Source of the DNA: Pisolithus tinctorius
Lineage: Eukaryota; Basidiomycota; Agaricomycetes; Boletales; Pisolithaceae
DNA length: 64,000 nucleotides
Reading direction: 5' to 3'
NCBI GenBank assembly: GCA_024663395.1
Contig: JANFAH010000064.1
Span: forward strand, 1-64,000
Positions 1 through 11,232 of this stretch are shown one piece after another; position 1 is the stretch's first letter; each line of letters begins with the position of its first letter. A program made the position numbers and the translations under genes. The notes beneath the pieces are model-generated. The model did no database searches. It saw only the letters and a program-made list of their open reading frames with translations, and was not told where the DNA came from.

Positions 1-70
1 TGAACGCTTACAACTGGCCGTGTTCCTTACTCAGCTTCAGCCGCACTTCCCGACTTGGAAATGTATGTAG
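1..70 (+). CDS. Possible last-exon fragment of a gene entering from the left
   Basis: Frame 2 is open from the window edge to a TAG at 68-70 and reads about 22 residues ending TWKCM. The composition is plausible for an alpha-helical protein, but the piece is too short to assign. It could also belong to an upstream exon of the helical-repeat gene that follows. No splice acceptor can be judged at the edge. Confidence 0.2.
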   Translation, partial: ERLQLAVFLTQLQPHFPTWKCM

Positions 71-327
71 CAAACGACTTCTTCCCCCTATTTTTGGGGG
101 CTCACGTCAGATTTAGTCCTTTCGTGGGATGTAATCATTGAAGTTCTTCAAGACGACGACCAGACTGGTAAAAAGGTGTGTGACCCCGACGGATGCGTTT
201 GCCAACCCCAATCCCTGAGAGCTCCGTAGGGAATACCCGGCACTCCCATTGGTAATCGGAGTCTCGCGAACCAAGGGGATTCAGAACGATTGTCGCTTAA
301 GGTACTTTTCTTTCTATCATTACACTG

Positions 328-960
328 TTATTCCCTGAGGAAGTAGCACAGGTAGCCCTCATTTTGCTTAGTCTGCAAATGATGGAAAGCGGCATGGAAG
401 TGGACATTCTTTCCTGTCTCAAGCTGAAGTATCACCTGGCAAAGGTCTTGGGATTCAGCGATGTCGAATCTGTCCCAACTGCCAGTGGGAGAAGTTTCTA
501 CATCCGGTTCGAAAAGTTGGATTCTATTTCCGCTACAACTTTTCCTTGCGTGCAAGCCTTGCCACGGATCTTGGACGCTCATCATAATTTCGACCTTCCT
601 CCGGTCGTCATGGGAAGTACACTTGTTGAAGATGATAAACCCTGCCGTGTCCTTGTTGGAACAATCTTCGTCGACCTTGTCCTTGCCATCTTCTGTTCGT
701 CACTTGACCTTCTTGCGCTCCCGATTTTGACTCTGAAGAGCCTTCTTGAGGCTCTCATGATCATCACGTTCAAACATGACTTCGGCAGCGTGGCTATCAG
801 ACACCTTGACGTTTCGCTCCGAAAGGCATTACGGAAAACACTCGACCTTCTACTTCTCGACGTTAGCTATGAACTTCGCCAACTTGCGTTGTCTGTGATA
901 CAGACGTTTATCAGGAGAGGGACTGCCATAACGGGGGTGCTTGCTGTGTATGCCGTGCAT
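328..960 (-). pseudogene. Possible decayed coding sequence with three in-frame stops
   Basis: From an ATG at 960 the minus strand reads 210 codons to a TAA at 328. The composition is charged and protein-like, rich in K, E and D in the middle. Three stops interrupt it: TAG at 852-850, TAA at 831-829 and TGA at 702-700. No GT-AG intron removes them. Each differs from a sense codon (CAG, CAA, CGA) by one C-to-T change, the pattern expected of cytosine deamination or RIP-like decay. I do not recognise the family. Caution: the plus strand, in the exactly complementary codon register, is open from 364 to 984 (206 codons, leucine-rich), so the sense of this stretch is not settled. The stops are seen; decay is inferred. 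Confidence 0.35.
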
Positions 961-1005
961 CTACAACGACACGTTGTTAGTTGACATTGGAAGTTTAGGG
1001 AATCT

Positions 1006-3022
1006 ATGGATAAGGCCGCTGCGCTCATCATTGCCCTCAAGCACAACAACGAAGACGCGCTGGTTTCCCAAGCAAAAGCTTTCGTCGAAAGCACTCTGGT
1101 AACGTGAGGTACCATGTGCTTTATCTGGCTCACCTACTGAACATGAAACGGGAGGGCAGGCTTGTGCCAAGTGGCATTTTCTGCAGTTTGTGCAAGGTAG
1201 TGCGCATCCTTTCGGCTAGTCAGCGGTGAAAGTTGACCTGTTACCCAGCGTCCTCCGAACCCTGACTTCTACGAAGTCCTCAAGACCATCATCCAAACTC
1301 GCGATGGGCGTGCTACGGAAGCGTCGATAAACTTTCAAGAGGATTTATTGCATAGCATCATCTCACAACCACCAGAAGTGGACTGGAAGATCATCCACAA
1401 CACAGTAGAAAATATTAACATGTTTGTGGAGGTCGTCCTCTGTGAGGGGGTAAGTGACCAAACTCTGAAAGGTACGTTGGCCTCTACTCCGCCGTGATGC
1501 GTACTAAACCACACACAAGACTTGGCAGCGTGGATAGTGGCAACAGCTAGACGCGCGGCAGGTTTCAGTGCTGACAAGGATTTTGATCTCAATACCCTTC
1601 TCTCCCTTACGGCCAATCTTTTGCGATTCAAGAGGTCATCTATCCGGCATGTAAGTCTACCTATGAACATCTGTTCTTTCCAATTCTCACGTACTTTCTA
1701 GGATTTGATTATCTGCGTCGAAACTGTCTTCAGGATCGCAGCGCTTAGATCTACTCTTCGCAAAGAAACGATCCTGTTACTGCGTACTGCTGCATTGACT
1801 CAGGGGTACACAATGTCCTCGGATATTACGGTACCGGCAACACAGACACTTTCTCGCATCATGGTTGAAATCGTTGACGACATATTACGGCTTAAGGTCA
1901 GAGCAATTCCCACCACATTAGCGTCCTTGGTGGAGGTGGGTACTATGCGTGCAGTTCAGGTATTGTAGCTGATTCGTACAGGTCTTCATGAGCCAGAATG
2001 TACGCGAACACGGCGAAGACGACGCAATACAGAGACTGGCACGAAGTGCCATCTACTTTCTCCAGAACCACAGCTGGACAACAGGCGAAGCTGATGCAGA
2101 CTTAACGTTATCTCTCACCGCCGGCCGGTATATCTTCTATGCTGCTGAGCGGGGTCACGATGTACTCGACGAACTGAATGACGACGGCAACTCCCAAGCA
2201 AGTTTTCAAACATTGCTTTTGCTGCTTATGGCTCATTACATCCCTTAGCGTTCTTTTCATTCTGAGATCACTATACGTCCCTGGATCGTCATGCTCTTAT
2301 CAGCAGTCTCTACCCCGTCATCCGAGAAGTATGGGACCTTAATGATGTCCCGATTCGACAACTTTGTGGTCCCTTATACCAAGACGTTGGGTACATATGT
2401 CCAAGGTCGTTTGCCGCCTCCCGAGACAGCGGCAGTCGACATCGAGTACACGTACCTTGCCATGAAGAGTTGGCTTCTGCTTTTACATAAGTTATCCACC
2501 GAGAATACAGTGGATCCTCGCGGGGAATTGACACACAAAATCTGGAATGAACTTTGGCCCCCTTTTGAAAGCCTCGCGAAACTTCTGGGGCAAGAAAGCA
2601 GCGATGAGCTACTGGTTTGACCTCACCATCTTTCTCGCGGGCGCACACTCATCACCTGGTTCAACAGCCATTATCAACCGCGGTCTGGTCATCCGTCGCC
2701 AACCTTTTCATCTTCGTCCTTCAGTCTCGGTCTCCAATTGCGATGGACTGTATACCATGTTTGACACTCCTGCAACATCTCAAGCAGTCGGGAAGGAGGA
2801 ATTCTGCTCTCAGCAAGGTAAGGAGCAAAGGATGCATGTAAGAAAGTTTGTCTAATCCTGCTGGTATAGTTAGCAAGAGCATTAGATGGAAATGTTCTAC
2901 CGGAATTGCAGCTGGATGCTATAATTGCTCAAACGATAAAGGACACGGCAAATGCAGATAAGCTACGTAGGTTGGATAGGCACACGAAGGCGGTGGCGGA
3001 ACGGCGTCGAGTACCAACGTAA
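1006..3022 (+). CDS. Helical-repeat protein of unknown function, with one in-frame TAG
   Basis: I do not recognise this gene. My model has exons 1006-1098, 1249-1471, 1520-1650, 1702-1935, 1982-2614, 2668-2817 and 2870-3022, giving 538 codons. The translation is leucine-rich, with amphipathic helices of HEAT/ARM character (for example SLTANLLRFKRSSIRH and QASFQTLLLLLMAHY) and no catalytic motif. The fifth exon carries a TAG at 2246-2248. The frame continues unchanged on both sides with equally coding-like sequence. The only in-phase intron that would remove it (2162-2248, weak GTACTC donor) would delete coding-like residues. CAG to TAG is the simplest reading, so the gene may be a nonsense allele. 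The first ATG is chosen because it begins the first exon that splices in frame, but the true gene may start further left, making this only its C-terminal part. It is tail-to-tail with DPM2, 30 bp away. Confidence 0.6.
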
Positions 3023-3052
3023 AGGAGGGATTGGGCCAGAATGTCTTGATGG

Positions 3053-3425
3053 TCAGGCTGCTCGAAGCTTTGCTTTCATAGCCTTTTTCTTCCTTTCCTT
3101 TGCGATAGTAAGGCCCACGAAGAAACCGACCCCCGAGAGCCCAATAACGAGGATGAATGCCGGCAGTCGAACAGCCCATTCACGGGCAGGAAAGTAGTCA
3201 TGTATGGGACTCGATATGTCAAAGAAAGGCTATAGCCAAGGCGTCAGTAGGCAAGAAAATATTCAATAGCTGGAAAGACTGGCCAACAGAATGGTCCATG
3301 TAGTGTAGTAGACGAATACGAACGCCGCAACCAGAAGCATTGACCCTCCAAGGGCCATGTCACTCACAGCCTAGATCAGTTAGTTCACAAATGTTTATCG
3401 CAGTAAACGCAGAGGCCCCCACCAT
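3053..3425 (-). CDS. DPM2: DPM2, regulatory subunit of dolichol-phosphate mannose synthase
   Basis: The 88-residue product has two membrane helices. The motifs VYYTTW in helix 1, PIHDYFPAREWAVRLP before helix 2, and a basic C-terminus are hallmarks of DPM2, the ER subunit that stabilises the DPM1 catalytic subunit making dolichol-P-mannose for N-glycans, O-mannosylation and GPI anchors. Exons: 3425-3423 (only the ATG), 3370-3284, 3229-3053. The first intron (3422-3371) has a CTAAC branch-like site. The second (3283-3230) begins GCCAGT. No GT donor keeps the frame there, so I read it as a GC-AG intron joining TILL to PFFD, which matches the family. If the ATG-only exon is wrong, translation can start at 3358. 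It is divergent from TRS120, with 189 bp between start codons. Confidence 0.9.
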
Positions 3426-3614
3426 CGTTCCAACTTGTGGGACCTGAGAGGTCGTGTCGTGGTTGTCTCGCGCAAAAGTGGTGTGTATTGAAGTGACACG
3501 CACAGCGGCTGTCACCAGCACCGCGAGCCAGACGTCACCCACACCGTCTCACCAAGTTCCGCAGGGCCTCGATGCTCTATCCTACAATCTACTCGAATAG
3601 CAGAACTTGAATTC

Positions 3615-6600
3615 ATGAATTCAAACGCCTTTGCATCGCTGGCCCACGTCCGCATACTTCTCGTTCCCGTTGGTCCAATACCAAGCGACATATTTGAGGC
3701 TCATGCTGCAGAGATCAAGGCTTTCGATTCTATACGCCTCGGGGACATTCCAGGAGATGCAAAGGGCGAGAAAGGTCCGTTTCTTCCTACCGTCGTTCAT
3801 CAATACGACTCCCTCAATTTCTTCAGCGCGGTTCATGCCCAGTCCCCTCGCAAGCGGTTATCTTCACTTAAGTTTCACGTCCCACCCAACCTCGCCAGCT
3901 CAAGCACCGCTGTACTTGTTTCGACCATCGCTCTTTAATCACGCAGTAGTTGGAGTTGCTTCATGCACCCCTTCCTACACGTCGGAAGCTGCTCAGGAAC
4001 AGCTGGAAAATATCTTTATAGATATTTTTCCAGAGAGCTCAACGCCCCCACCGTCCAAGGTGTGTTTTGTCTTTCAGAGTGAGGACAGTGCTGGGGGAAA
4101 TATCAACGACGTTCCCCCCGGACTGGTTTTGATACCAAGCGTCATGGGGAATAAGAAGCTGTACATCGGCACGCTTTTAGCAGATCTGTGCTCTCAGATA
4201 CTAGGGGAATTTGGCCGAGTGGTATGTTGTTGAGTAGGTATGAGCGGCAAGTACTCATTGTTACAGGTGCATGTCCTCGAGACGCCTGCTGGAAACGAGT
4301 GTTTAAATGCAGCGTTATTTCCAGTGCTGCCTGCTGGCGGAGACATGTCAACTCGCATCAACTCGCATCCCTATCTTCCTCCACCAGTCTCGGCTACTGC
4401 AACCTCGAGTCAATTTGAGCTGAGCCTGAATACATCGGTGTCGGCGAATTATGGAATGAAGCACAATTCATCCGTAGGCCCTGGGCTACATCCATCATCA
4501 TCTTCCCATCGGGCGTCTACCCTGCCCCCTCTTAAGACCCGCACGAGTGCGGTGGGAATCACATCGCATGCCAGGTTGTACAAAGTATATGGTGATTTCT
4601 TTCTCTTAGCAGGTCGTATGCAAGATGCTAAGATCTGGTCTGTCGACGTCAGACTTTCTTGGGCACTGGGATACTGATTTACATCGGTGAAGGTACCAAG
4701 AAGCATTAATCCTCTTTAAAACTGGGTTAGATCCAGCGTGGCAGGCGTCTGCGATTGAAGGCCTAGCCGTCACTTCAGTGCTGGACTTGTGGGCCACTGG
4801 TCAGGGTTTGGCAAGTCTCTAATATGCACTGTGGCGCACCTATCTCACTCTTTTCTTATAGCAAACATCTATAAGTGATGCGAAAGAACCCTGGATGGAG
4901 TTATTCGAACAACTCTCGCAGGCCATCAGTCTCTATTTGAAATCAGCTTTCCCAGAGACAACTCGAGACTATTCTCTCCTTGCCTTCCTTTATGTGACGG
5001 CTGTGTTGAGACAGACATCACTCCTCTTCTGCGTGTGGTCATCGAAAGGATGGGGGGCACTGGCGTTCGCCTCGATGCTGCAGCCGGAACCCACTTCGTA
5101 CTTGCAGAAAATAGTCTCCGACAATTCTGTAGCCGGCCTTGATCGCCTGAGCGCCATAACAGGCATCACTCGTTATCAGATCGCAAACACTCTATCACAG
5201 GCCCACGGTCCTTGGCTGCTGCACCTGGGGGCGTACGAACGCCTTGTCGTTTTGCAATCCATAGCAAGTATCTACAACTGCCTCGGGTTCAAACGAAAGG
5301 AAGTATACATACTTCGAGAGGTGGTTAGCTGCGTTATGGATCTGGTGGTCTGCGGCCGTGGGGAGGATGACCAGCTCCGCAAGTCGGACTTGGGAAGTGT
5401 TGGCTTGACTATACGCACCGAACCAGCAGTGGTTGACGAGTCTGAGGCGCCAACGTTGGGGAATATTGGTGTACGACGTAAAGAGAATTTGGAAGGGAAT
5501 CAGAGTATTTTGAAGCTCCTCTACTATGCCTGCAAGGTACTTGGCGTCAACTTGGAGTCCGTGAATCCCGCGCCCACAGAAAACAGAGATGATTCTAAGG
5601 CGATTGATTCCGAGACAGAGAGTAGACCACAATGGGAAGGCCCAGGCAGGTCCGAGACCTTACGCGTGCAATTTGGATGGCCAGAACTTCAGGTTGGGGT
5701 AATCCGAGAGGCAGTTGCAGTAGCGGAAGCTTTACCCGGTAGGATGATGCACGCCCAGTTGCCTTTGCAGAGACTGATGCTTTGACAGACTATCTAGCCG
5801 TCGCTCGTATATCTCTATCTGCATTGAAAACAATGTACTCCATTCTAGCCACTGCTGATCAGTGTCATCTATATCAAACGGCGTCGAGGGCTCTTAACAC
5901 ACTAAAACGGCGTGGTGACGCGACTACAGTCGAATGGTGGGCCGGAAATCTGGCTGTTAGTATTGCTCTGCTACCGTAAGTGAATCTATCCCTAAGTTCT
6001 GTTGTCGTTGCTGATAAGTACCAAGTCTCCCTTCCCGACGCTTGCCGATTGAAAGACCTGTGTCGCTATTGAATTCAACCCTTCCGTCAGAACATCCCTT
6101 GACAGCCAAGGTGACGAACACCTTTCTATACAATCCTCGGGAGTCTGTAAATGTGCAGGTGAGAAAGTTTCTTGCCTGCACCATGTATTCCTTCTGAGAA
6201 GCGATAGGACAAAGGCATTCTCGTAGAAGGCGAGGCTGCGGAGCTAATTGTCACCTTACACAACCCTTTCGTATTCGAGCTCGAACTGCAAAGTGTATCT
6301 CTTATGTACGTCGCCTTGCCTATAATCGTCAGCTGGGCGCCGATTAGCAATACACCAGTACGAGTGGCGTGGCCTTTGACTGCGGTCCCGTTTCATCAAT
6401 CGTAATTCGACCGAATTCTTTCTATAACATACCCGTCATCGGAATCCCCAAGGAGTCAGGCTCTCTGGTCATCAAGGGCTGCACTATTCAAGCACCCAAT
6501 GGTGCTCCAGGAGAACTCCTGCTCCCCGTCTCTGCGGAATCCGATGAAGGCGAGCAGCTTCGAAGACAGAGCATGATCAGAAATGACAGCGAGCGCACGA

Positions 6601-8387
6601 AGTATGGGGGCCTTGAAGCCCTGCCTTGGGAAAGGGATGGCAAACGTCTTAGCGCAACGGTTCCCCCCTCAAAATCCAAACCTCGATATCTAGAATGTCT
6701 GGTCGTTCCTCAGCAACCGATGCTACGGGTGAGGTGGAGTTCCTTAGCCCATGGGGCACTCATGCTTTATGATGGAGAAAAGTGAGACGTATTGGTGATT
6801 GCTGAGTTTGGGGAAGCTGAATGCTCGGTTTTAGGTCCAACATCCGGCTCACCCTAGAAAATGTGTCTGATTTACCGATCGACTTTTTGAAGCTTTCCTT
6901 TGAAGACTCTACCATTTCCTCCGCAAAGGAGGCATTGTCCGAAGGGGAACTGGACACGTTTGAAGTACACGAGATCGAATATGACCTCGTTCATCGAAAA
7001 GCCTTTTCGTGGCAGCAGGACGACGACGTCAAGGTCGTTAATCCGGGAGGGAAAGTTGCGTTGTCTGTGACCTGCCTTGGAAAAGTTGGATGGTATCGTG
7101 TTTGAGACTCTCGCATGCCATTCTTTCTCACCGTTTCTTTAGCACCAGCGGCGCCATTCATGTCTTGTATGCTCACGCCCATCGTCAGGGCAAGGGCCAA
7201 ACGGATGCAATTCAACAGGCGTTCTACGCGAGGGAGTTAACGTACCCACTGACCGTGACAGTGTACCAGATGCTCGAGTGCTACGACATGAGTATCATGC
7301 CGGTGGACGCAATCGACAGTCTCCCTTCTAGAACTAATGTACCGACTGTTGGTGCCGATGATTTTCATCATTGGTGTTTGTTTTCCATCGAAGTACGCAA
7401 CACGTATGGCTTACCATTTGAAGTCATGTTCACGCGGTCGCAAGATGGTATGCTTCGGTCGGCACTTGACTTCGATGCGACTTTAACGCCTCGAACAGGT
7501 TTAGAAGATGAAACAGACTCGTCCATAGTGTCGCCTGGATGCACATCAAGGCATGCGATTTGTATTTATTCCGATGATTTCAAAATATTGATTTCCTTTT
7601 TCTTTTCCTTCTTGTTCAGGATTATTCTGCCTGTTAGAAGGCTTAGACTCGGCGACGATGTAATTTCACAACCAAGCCCGACACTTACGGACCGGCAACT
7701 TGTAATCACCAAATCAAACCTTAGCAAAGAAGAAGAGCAGGCACGGCGCGAAGCTTTCTGGTATCGCGAAGAGCTACTGAAGATTATCCGTGCTCGGTGG
7801 AAAGAGGTGGGCACTTGTAGTCAAGAAAAACAACAACCTCTGATGTTTCATACTCAATTTTGCAGACCACTAGCAACAGATTCGGTGATTTGTCACTCCG
7901 CCAGCAGCCCGTGACCATGCACATGTTGAATGCTTTTAAGGCGGATCAGGTTCATGTCGACATGTCATTCATTCACCCTGATGCCGAGCACGGTTCGCCT
8001 ATGCCACTTAAGCGTTCCCCAGGAAAATTTGTTGTCCCACCAAATACGATCGTCAACTTACGAGTGCAGCTGACCAATACTTGTCGTTAGTATACGTCTT
8101 CTAATTTCCAATTGTGCTAGCTGACCGTTTCATAAGCATCTCGCCTCGCCATGACAGTTACTTTGTTACCGAGTCCTGAAGAACATATATTATTCGAAGG
8201 TGTATTAGCGAATATCCCGGTGGGGACGGTCGAGGGGGGTCAATCGAAGGCCGTCGAAATTCCAATGTGCTTCCTCTGCTCGGGGAAGTTTGAGATTGGC
8301 GCAGAGGCTCGTATATTGGGCACTTGTAGAGAGAGAGAGCGGGCAGGTGTCGGCCGGGTGTATGCCATTGTAAATAGAGTCGAGTAG
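3615..8387 (+). CDS. TRS120: TRS120/TRAPPC9, subunit of the TRAPPII Golgi trafficking complex
   Basis: Fourteen exons (3615-3774, 3827-4221, 4267-4637, 4693-4810, 4862-5738, 5789-5975, 6026-6158, 6208-6305, 6359-6781, 6835-7092, 7143-7550, 7620-7806, 7866-8082, 8137-8387) encode 1360 residues, a usual length for the family. The N-terminus (FASLAHVRILLVPVGPI, then SIRLGDIP and RFMPSPLASGYLHLSF) is diagnostic of fungal Trs120. TPR-like helices follow, and the C-terminal half is beta-rich, as in TRAPPC9. TRAPPII is the exchange factor for Rab11-type GTPases (Ypt31/32) at the late Golgi. Intron 4 starts GCAAGT (4811) and intron 11 starts GCATGC (7551), two GC-AG introns. Intron 11 is 69 nt and open in frame, so retention would add 23 residues. 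It shares a 189-bp intergenic region with DPM2. Confidence 0.95.
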
Positions 8388-8429
8388 GTAGACTTGGTTG
8401 CAATTGCACGGCGCCAAAAAATCAACTCG

Positions 8430-8436
8430 AAAAAAA
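8430..8436 (-). terminator. Pol III terminator of the tRNA
   Basis: Seven consecutive A on the plus strand, hence seven T on the tRNA strand, begin 3 nt after the tRNA 3' end. This is the expected RNA polymerase III termination signal. Confidence 0.75.
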
Positions 8437-8439
8437 GTT

Positions 8440-8521
8440 AGTCCCACCGAGGGTTGAACTCGGGACCCTTGCATAACGGTAACCTCATAAGTACAATGCT
8501 CTACCACTGAGCTATGGGACT
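8440..8521 (-). tRNA. tRNA-Ile(UAU) with an 11-nt intron
   Basis: The minus strand folds as a full cloverleaf. The 7-bp acceptor stem pairs AGTCCCA with TGGGACT. The D arm has GCTC pairing with GAGC. The anticodon stem pairs TTGTA with TGCAA. The T stem pairs CCGAG with CTCGG around a TTCAACC loop. Between the anticodon stem halves lie 18 nt, 11 more than a normal loop. Placing the intron after position 37, as in all nuclear tRNA introns, leaves anticodon TAT, which reads AUA (Ile). G at position 37 is unusual for an Ile tRNA, so the isotype is less certain than the tRNA itself. No CCA is encoded, as expected for a nuclear gene. It sits between two convergent protein genes. Confidence 0.85.
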
Positions 8522-8597
8522 GTTGTGAGGTAAGTTTATCTTCGCAATTATAAATTGGCAGCAGAGTTTTCTGCCACACCCAAGTCGTGGTATTAAT

Positions 8598-9542
8598 CTA
8601 AGGCTCAAACAGGCTGGGTTCCTCCTCACATCCGGTAGGGGTGATGTGTAAAAATCTCGTTCCAACCCTCCTTCCCTGCTCCTCTGAATGTGTAATCCAT
8701 ATGGCGGCTTTGAGCCCGCTCTCAGCCGATTTCAACTCGTCGGAGATAAAGCGCTCAACGAGAGTGGTAGAGTGAGGGTCCAAGGCCGAAGTGGGCTCTA
8801 AGGAAGTGGAGAGTGTTACCTTCTCGCACAAAGGGGGGTACATAGGGTGAACTGACCGTCCAGTAAGAGTACTTCGGCAGTGTCGAGACCAACGGCAATT
8901 GCCAAAGCGATTCTTTGCGACTCTCCACCGCTCAAGTTAGACCAACTCCGATCCCATAATTCTTCGTCTATGCCCCACGCGTTGGCGACCTCAATCGGGT
9001 ATGTTAGATCGCTATTACCTCTACGAACAGTTGTTTTTGGCGCGCGAGAGCTAAACGAAGACACAGTCTGGAGAAAATCTCGAGGGGTTCCGGCAAGCAA
9101 TGATGGTCTCTGAGGAACGTAGGAAACCTTTGTCCTGTACGTAGGGACGCCTGGAGGATCGTGTCAGTCCTCGTTTGACGTACGGCAATCTGCCACAAGG
9201 GCATACCATAGGACTTAGGCGCCCTTACAGAACCCGCGCACTTAGATCGACTTGACGAACTCGGAAGCATGTAGACTCACCGGCCTCTGTATAACACCTC
9301 GCCACCATATATGTTCAAGTGAGCGACACATTTGAGAAGGGAAGTCTTCCTTTTACAGAGGATAAAAGATATAAGTACTGTTTTGAATCATCTCTTGGTA
9401 AAGGTAAACCGCACCCAACACCACTTTTCCCTTGCAGAACGACAACATCTCCTTCGTTGACGTCGAAGTTCAAGTTCGAAAATATCTTGTGATCCTTGTC
9501 CCTTGCGCAGCTGAGGTCGCGGACTCGGAGCAGTCCTGCCAT
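8598..9542 (-). CDS. Single-domain ABC ATPase of FetA/YbbL (STAR1) type
   Basis: Five exons (9542-9415, 9349-9281, 9223-9207, 9150-8857, 8797-8598) give a 235-residue protein that is only a nucleotide-binding domain. It has Walker A GKSGVGKTS around residue 40, a Q-loop VPQRPSLL, signature LSGGESQR, Walker B VLLLDEPTSALD and a switch histidine in WITHSEE. Half-size soluble ATPases like this resemble bacterial YbbL/FetA and plant STAR1, which pair with a separate membrane protein (YbbM/FetB, STAR2), rather than the usual fungal full or half transporters. No such permease gene is visible in the window. Exon 3 is a 17-nt microexon needed to keep frame. The start is the ATG before AGLLRVRDLS; an upstream in-frame ATG at 9608 is possible. 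Function inferred: metal or UDP-sugar related export, unproven. Confidence 0.85.
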
Positions 9543-9979
9543 CGCACCTCCGAAGTGGTGAGAGCAAGTCACGATGGCGGCCTCATGTCGGGCAATGTGC
9601 CTTCTCACGGAGAGCCTTGCAGGAAAGTGACAGGTGCTCAGGAGAGTCCCATGTGACCTACATAAGTGACATTACAATGACTGGCGACAATTTGTGCCAG
9701 TAGTAGGAACTCGTAATAGGACACTCAGAACGATTTATTGCAGCACTCTACCCCACAAGAGTAACCAAGGAATCTTCCAGAGGTCTATCGCACGACAGGG
9801 AGAAACTCACCGAGAAAGGGAAAAACTCAAACCCTACACGTCATTACGTCTTGACGGTTCCCACTGAGGACGGTCTACACCCACATACCTCACGCATATC
9901 TGATCCTTAAGTGTAGGGACGAACTTGAGATGGAATATAACGTGCAATTAGTGTCTCAAGTATGAATCTAGATGTAGCG
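9543..9979. other. Intergenic, no gene seen
   Basis: This stretch lies between the ABC ATPase start and the TOM40 stop. It must hold the ABC promoter and the TOM40 3' UTR. I see no coding frame, RNA gene or repeat. Confidence 0.6.
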
Positions 9980-11232
9980 TTATATGATCTGCGGTTGAGG
10001 AGGCGCTCCCATCTCTTCCGGAGTCAAGTTGGAGCTCTCTATCATCACGCCAACGCCCACCTTGGCAGCGTTCTGCATCGCCATTGTCAGAAATAGATAT
10101 TTAGTGACAGACAGGTCAGGCTCACCTTGAAGTGGTCGATTTCGCCGGAAACCAAGAACGCAAAGGTGGGGGCAAACCTCTGCTCTAGCAAAGCAGATAC
10201 CTTGCCTGTTGAGTCCAGTTGAGCCCTGAACGTCGACATGCGAAGGTCGTATTTGGCGCCGAGAGTGGCGATGGCGTCTCGTCGTGAAGGAGCTGCAATT
10301 ACCTGAAGGTCCGCTGCGACCTCTACCTTGTCACTCAACTTCTGCCAGTAAGTGGTCTGCAATATGCCGGAAGGTTGGACTTGGGCAGTAGCGATCCAGT
10401 CCTTTTTGGTACCCGTGTACTTTGCAAGGTATGAAGTGGCGAGCTCCGTCAGTTCCGGTGACTGCCGCTGGTAAAGTGACTCGAAGCCCAGAGCGAGATT
10501 CTTAGTGACGGACTGGAAATAGCTTCCGATGTAGATTCCGGATAAGTCTGAAGGGGAAGGATTGACGGCTTTGAAGTTTAAGGAGTAATCTCGTCCCTGG
10601 TAGTCCTGTTCCAACTGAAGCATACTGTGACCAGGCTGATGGGAGAGCTGAATATTGCGGTGAGATGGTATGACTGACGGTGAAGTAGTAAAGCCGACCT
10701 GAGCCTGCATCTTTGAGATAAAATTCTCCGACCAGCCTTGGTTGCATCTGGCATTGACATTGCCCTCGTGATCCACGCTTCCCTGTAGGAATACCTGACA
10801 ACAAGAGTGAGACAGGGACGTTGTGACGTAAGGGATATAATCACGCTATTGGTGGCATACACGGCACCGAAGTTGTATGCAGGAGGTGCGGTCTGCGAGC
10901 CCAATGAGAAGGAGTGGGTCACCTGGAACGCAGGGACCATTGAGAGTGATTTGGTGAGGTCGGCCTTGGCGCCATCGAACATGAAATTGGTCAGGTGAGT
11001 TACTGTGTAGGATGTACGGTCTGTATGGCATTCCAGATCAGTGACACGGACACGTACGCTTGACTTCTTTCTGCAAGTTCTCGACGGTGCCAGGATTCGG
11101 AAGGTCGAGTGACCGCCGCCATTCTGAAAAGCGAGTGTACAGGTTCGTCACTGGAGAGAGAAACGACTGCTTCTCAGACGACAACGACGGCACTGAGGCC
11201 TCTTTTGTGGGATGAACGACTGTCGAGGCCAT
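9980..11232 (-). CDS. TOM40: TOM40, channel of the mitochondrial outer-membrane translocase
   Basis: Four exons (11232-11058, 11002-10845, 10794-10126, 10072-9980) encode 364 residues, close to fungal Tom40. It is the beta-barrel pore through which almost all mitochondrial precursors enter. Family signatures seen: NPGTVENLQKEVK near residue 50, HLTNFMFDGAKADLTKSLS, the SFSLGSQ strand, and repeated alternating hydrophobic strands to the end (GVGVMIES at the C-terminus). The start is the ATG before ASTVVHPTKE. It is divergent from the KTR mannosyltransferase, with 173 bp between the ATGs. Confidence 0.96.

Noticed and set aside
364..984. Open plus-strand frame of 206 codons before the helical-repeat gene
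   Set aside because: Not listed as a gene: leucine-rich composition is typical of the antisense of a K/E-rich frame, and it has no recognisable motif. It is kept as the alternative to the decayed minus-strand frame.
2162..2248. Possible intron removing the TAG in the helical-repeat gene
   Set aside because: The donor GTACTC is weak and the would-be intron translates as conserved-looking helix, so the nonsense reading is preferred.
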